Shown: positions 63,543 through 64,000 of the stretch, piece after piece
How positions within the stretch are numbered: the first letter of the stretch is position 1
Layout of the letters: each line of letters opens with the position of its first letter
From: Bacillus sp. (in: firmicutes)
GTDB taxonomy: Bacteria > Bacillota > Bacilli > Bacillales > Bacillaceae_J
Assembly (NCBI GenBank): GCA_012842745.1
Contig: DUSF01000049.1
Coordinates: 124,001 to 188,000 of the forward strand
Length of the DNA stretch: 64,000 bases
Direction of reading: 5' to 3'
Notes under the pieces: model-generated
What the model saw: only the letters and a program-made list of their open reading frames with translations
The model's database searches: none
What the model was told of the DNA's origin: nothing
Program-made: the position numbers and the translations under genes

Positions 63543-64000
63543 TTACTCGATATATCCCTTTTCCTGTAAAAAGTGCAAAACTCTTGCAACGGACTCCTTT
63601 AGTGACTCCTTGTCTGTTTCTACTACTAATTCTGGCGCCTGCGGTACCTCATATGGAGCATCTATTCCTGTAAAGCCTTTTATTTCGCTGTTTCTCGCCT
63701 TCTTGTATAATCCCTTCGGATCTCGCTTTTCACATTCCTCTAAAGTGCATTTTACATAAATCTCCACAAACTCCCCGTTTTCGACGAGCGCCCGTACGAT
63801 GTCACGGTCCTCCTGATACGGTGAAATAAAAGCCGTCAACGTCAAGACACCGGCATCAACAAACAACTTCGATACTTCACCAATGCGGCGAATATTCTCG
63901 GTCCGATCCACAGGAGAAAAACCAAGATTACGATTTAAACCATGCCGTATATTATCGCCATCCAAAACATAAGTACGTATGCCACGCTTGTGCAATTCTT
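63543..64000 (-). CDS. cysC: Adenylylsulfate kinase (partial, C-terminal part)
   Basis: The frame is open to the window edge, so the N-terminal P-loop lies outside; about 152 residues are visible. '[20 protein letters not shown]', '[17 protein letters not shown]', '[16 protein letters not shown]', '[20 protein letters not shown]' and '[11 protein letters not shown]' are diagnostic of APS kinase, which phosphorylates adenylylsulfate to PAPS in sulfate assimilation. It lies behind the repeat region, separate from the envelope genes. Confidence 0.93.
   Translation of the reverse strand, partial: ELHKRGIRTYVLDGDNIRHGLNRNLGFSPVDRTENIRRIGEVSKLFVDAGVLTLTAFISPYQEDRDIVRALVENGEFVEIYVKCTLEECEKRDPKGLYKKARNSEIKGFTGIDAPYEVPQAPELVVETDKESLKESVARVLHFLQEKGYIE

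Overview
The window reads as chromosome from a low-GC, Gram-positive, flagellated member of the Bacillales. It has flagellin, FlgM, CsrA and FliW with SigmaD-type promoters, DegS/DegU, natural-competence genes, LytR-CpsA-Psr and WecA/WecG wall-polymer genes, and S-layer-type (SLH) surface proteins next to csaB. The gene order from the LCP gene back through yvyE, degS-degU, degV, comFA, comFC, yvyF, flgM, flgN, flgK, flgL, yviE, fliW, csrA and hag follows the Bacillus subtilis degSU-comF-flg-hag block. Extra genes are inserted between degU and degV, between comFA and comFC, and between csrA and hag. I cannot name the species from sequence alone. Most genes are on the minus strand.

Layout, low to high coordinate. 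(1) 1-6.6 kb: a minus-strand operon for sugar nucleotides (galU, ugd, a UDP-glucuronate decarboxylase, galE and a PseB/CapD-like dehydratase), ending in a MAF-like flagellin glycosylation factor cut by the window edge. It is headed by a SigmaD-like promoter. (2) 6.7-10.2 kb: a large glycosyltransferase and the main flagellin hag, whose leader carries a CsrA-type hairpin. (3) 10.3-17.4 kb: an AbrB/RelE-like toxin-antitoxin pair, then csrA, fliW, yviE, flgL, flgK, flgN, flgM and yvyF. (4) 17.5-21.9 kb: comFC, an MNT/HEPN pair, comFA, degV and yaaR. (5) 22.1-30.9 kb: a second motility island with a coiled-coil protein, a second flagellin, a FliS-like chaperone, a free-standing FlhB C-terminal domain and a giant 1953-residue FliK-like protein containing about ten repeated helical modules. 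(6) 31-36.3 kb: a NERD protein, degU, degS, yvyE and an LCP ligase. (7) 36.3-49.5 kb: envelope genes (amidase, csaB, a DUF5693 protein, wecA/tagO, a lipid flippase, wecG/tagA, an SLH phosphodiester glycosidase and a YdcF protein). (8) 49.7-59.2 kb: a SWIM/SNF2 pair, ssbB, ywpF, two unrecognised small genes, dprA and a ComM/YifB ATPase. (9) 59.4-64 kb: an SLH glucosaminidase, an SLH S41 protease and a truncated cysC.

The parts cohere. SigmaD-type promoters (TAAA-N14/15-GCCGATAT-like) precede the sugar-nucleotide operon, hag, flgM, fliS-hag2 and the giant FliK-like gene. That links glycan supply, two filament proteins and an accessory export-switch module to one motility regulon, with FlgM and CsrA/FliW as built-in controls. 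Between the genes lie unusual non-coding arrays of 20-21 bp period (two related TTATTGTCC arrays, one TATATCCAC array) and a looser ATAACGGA/CATATG set.
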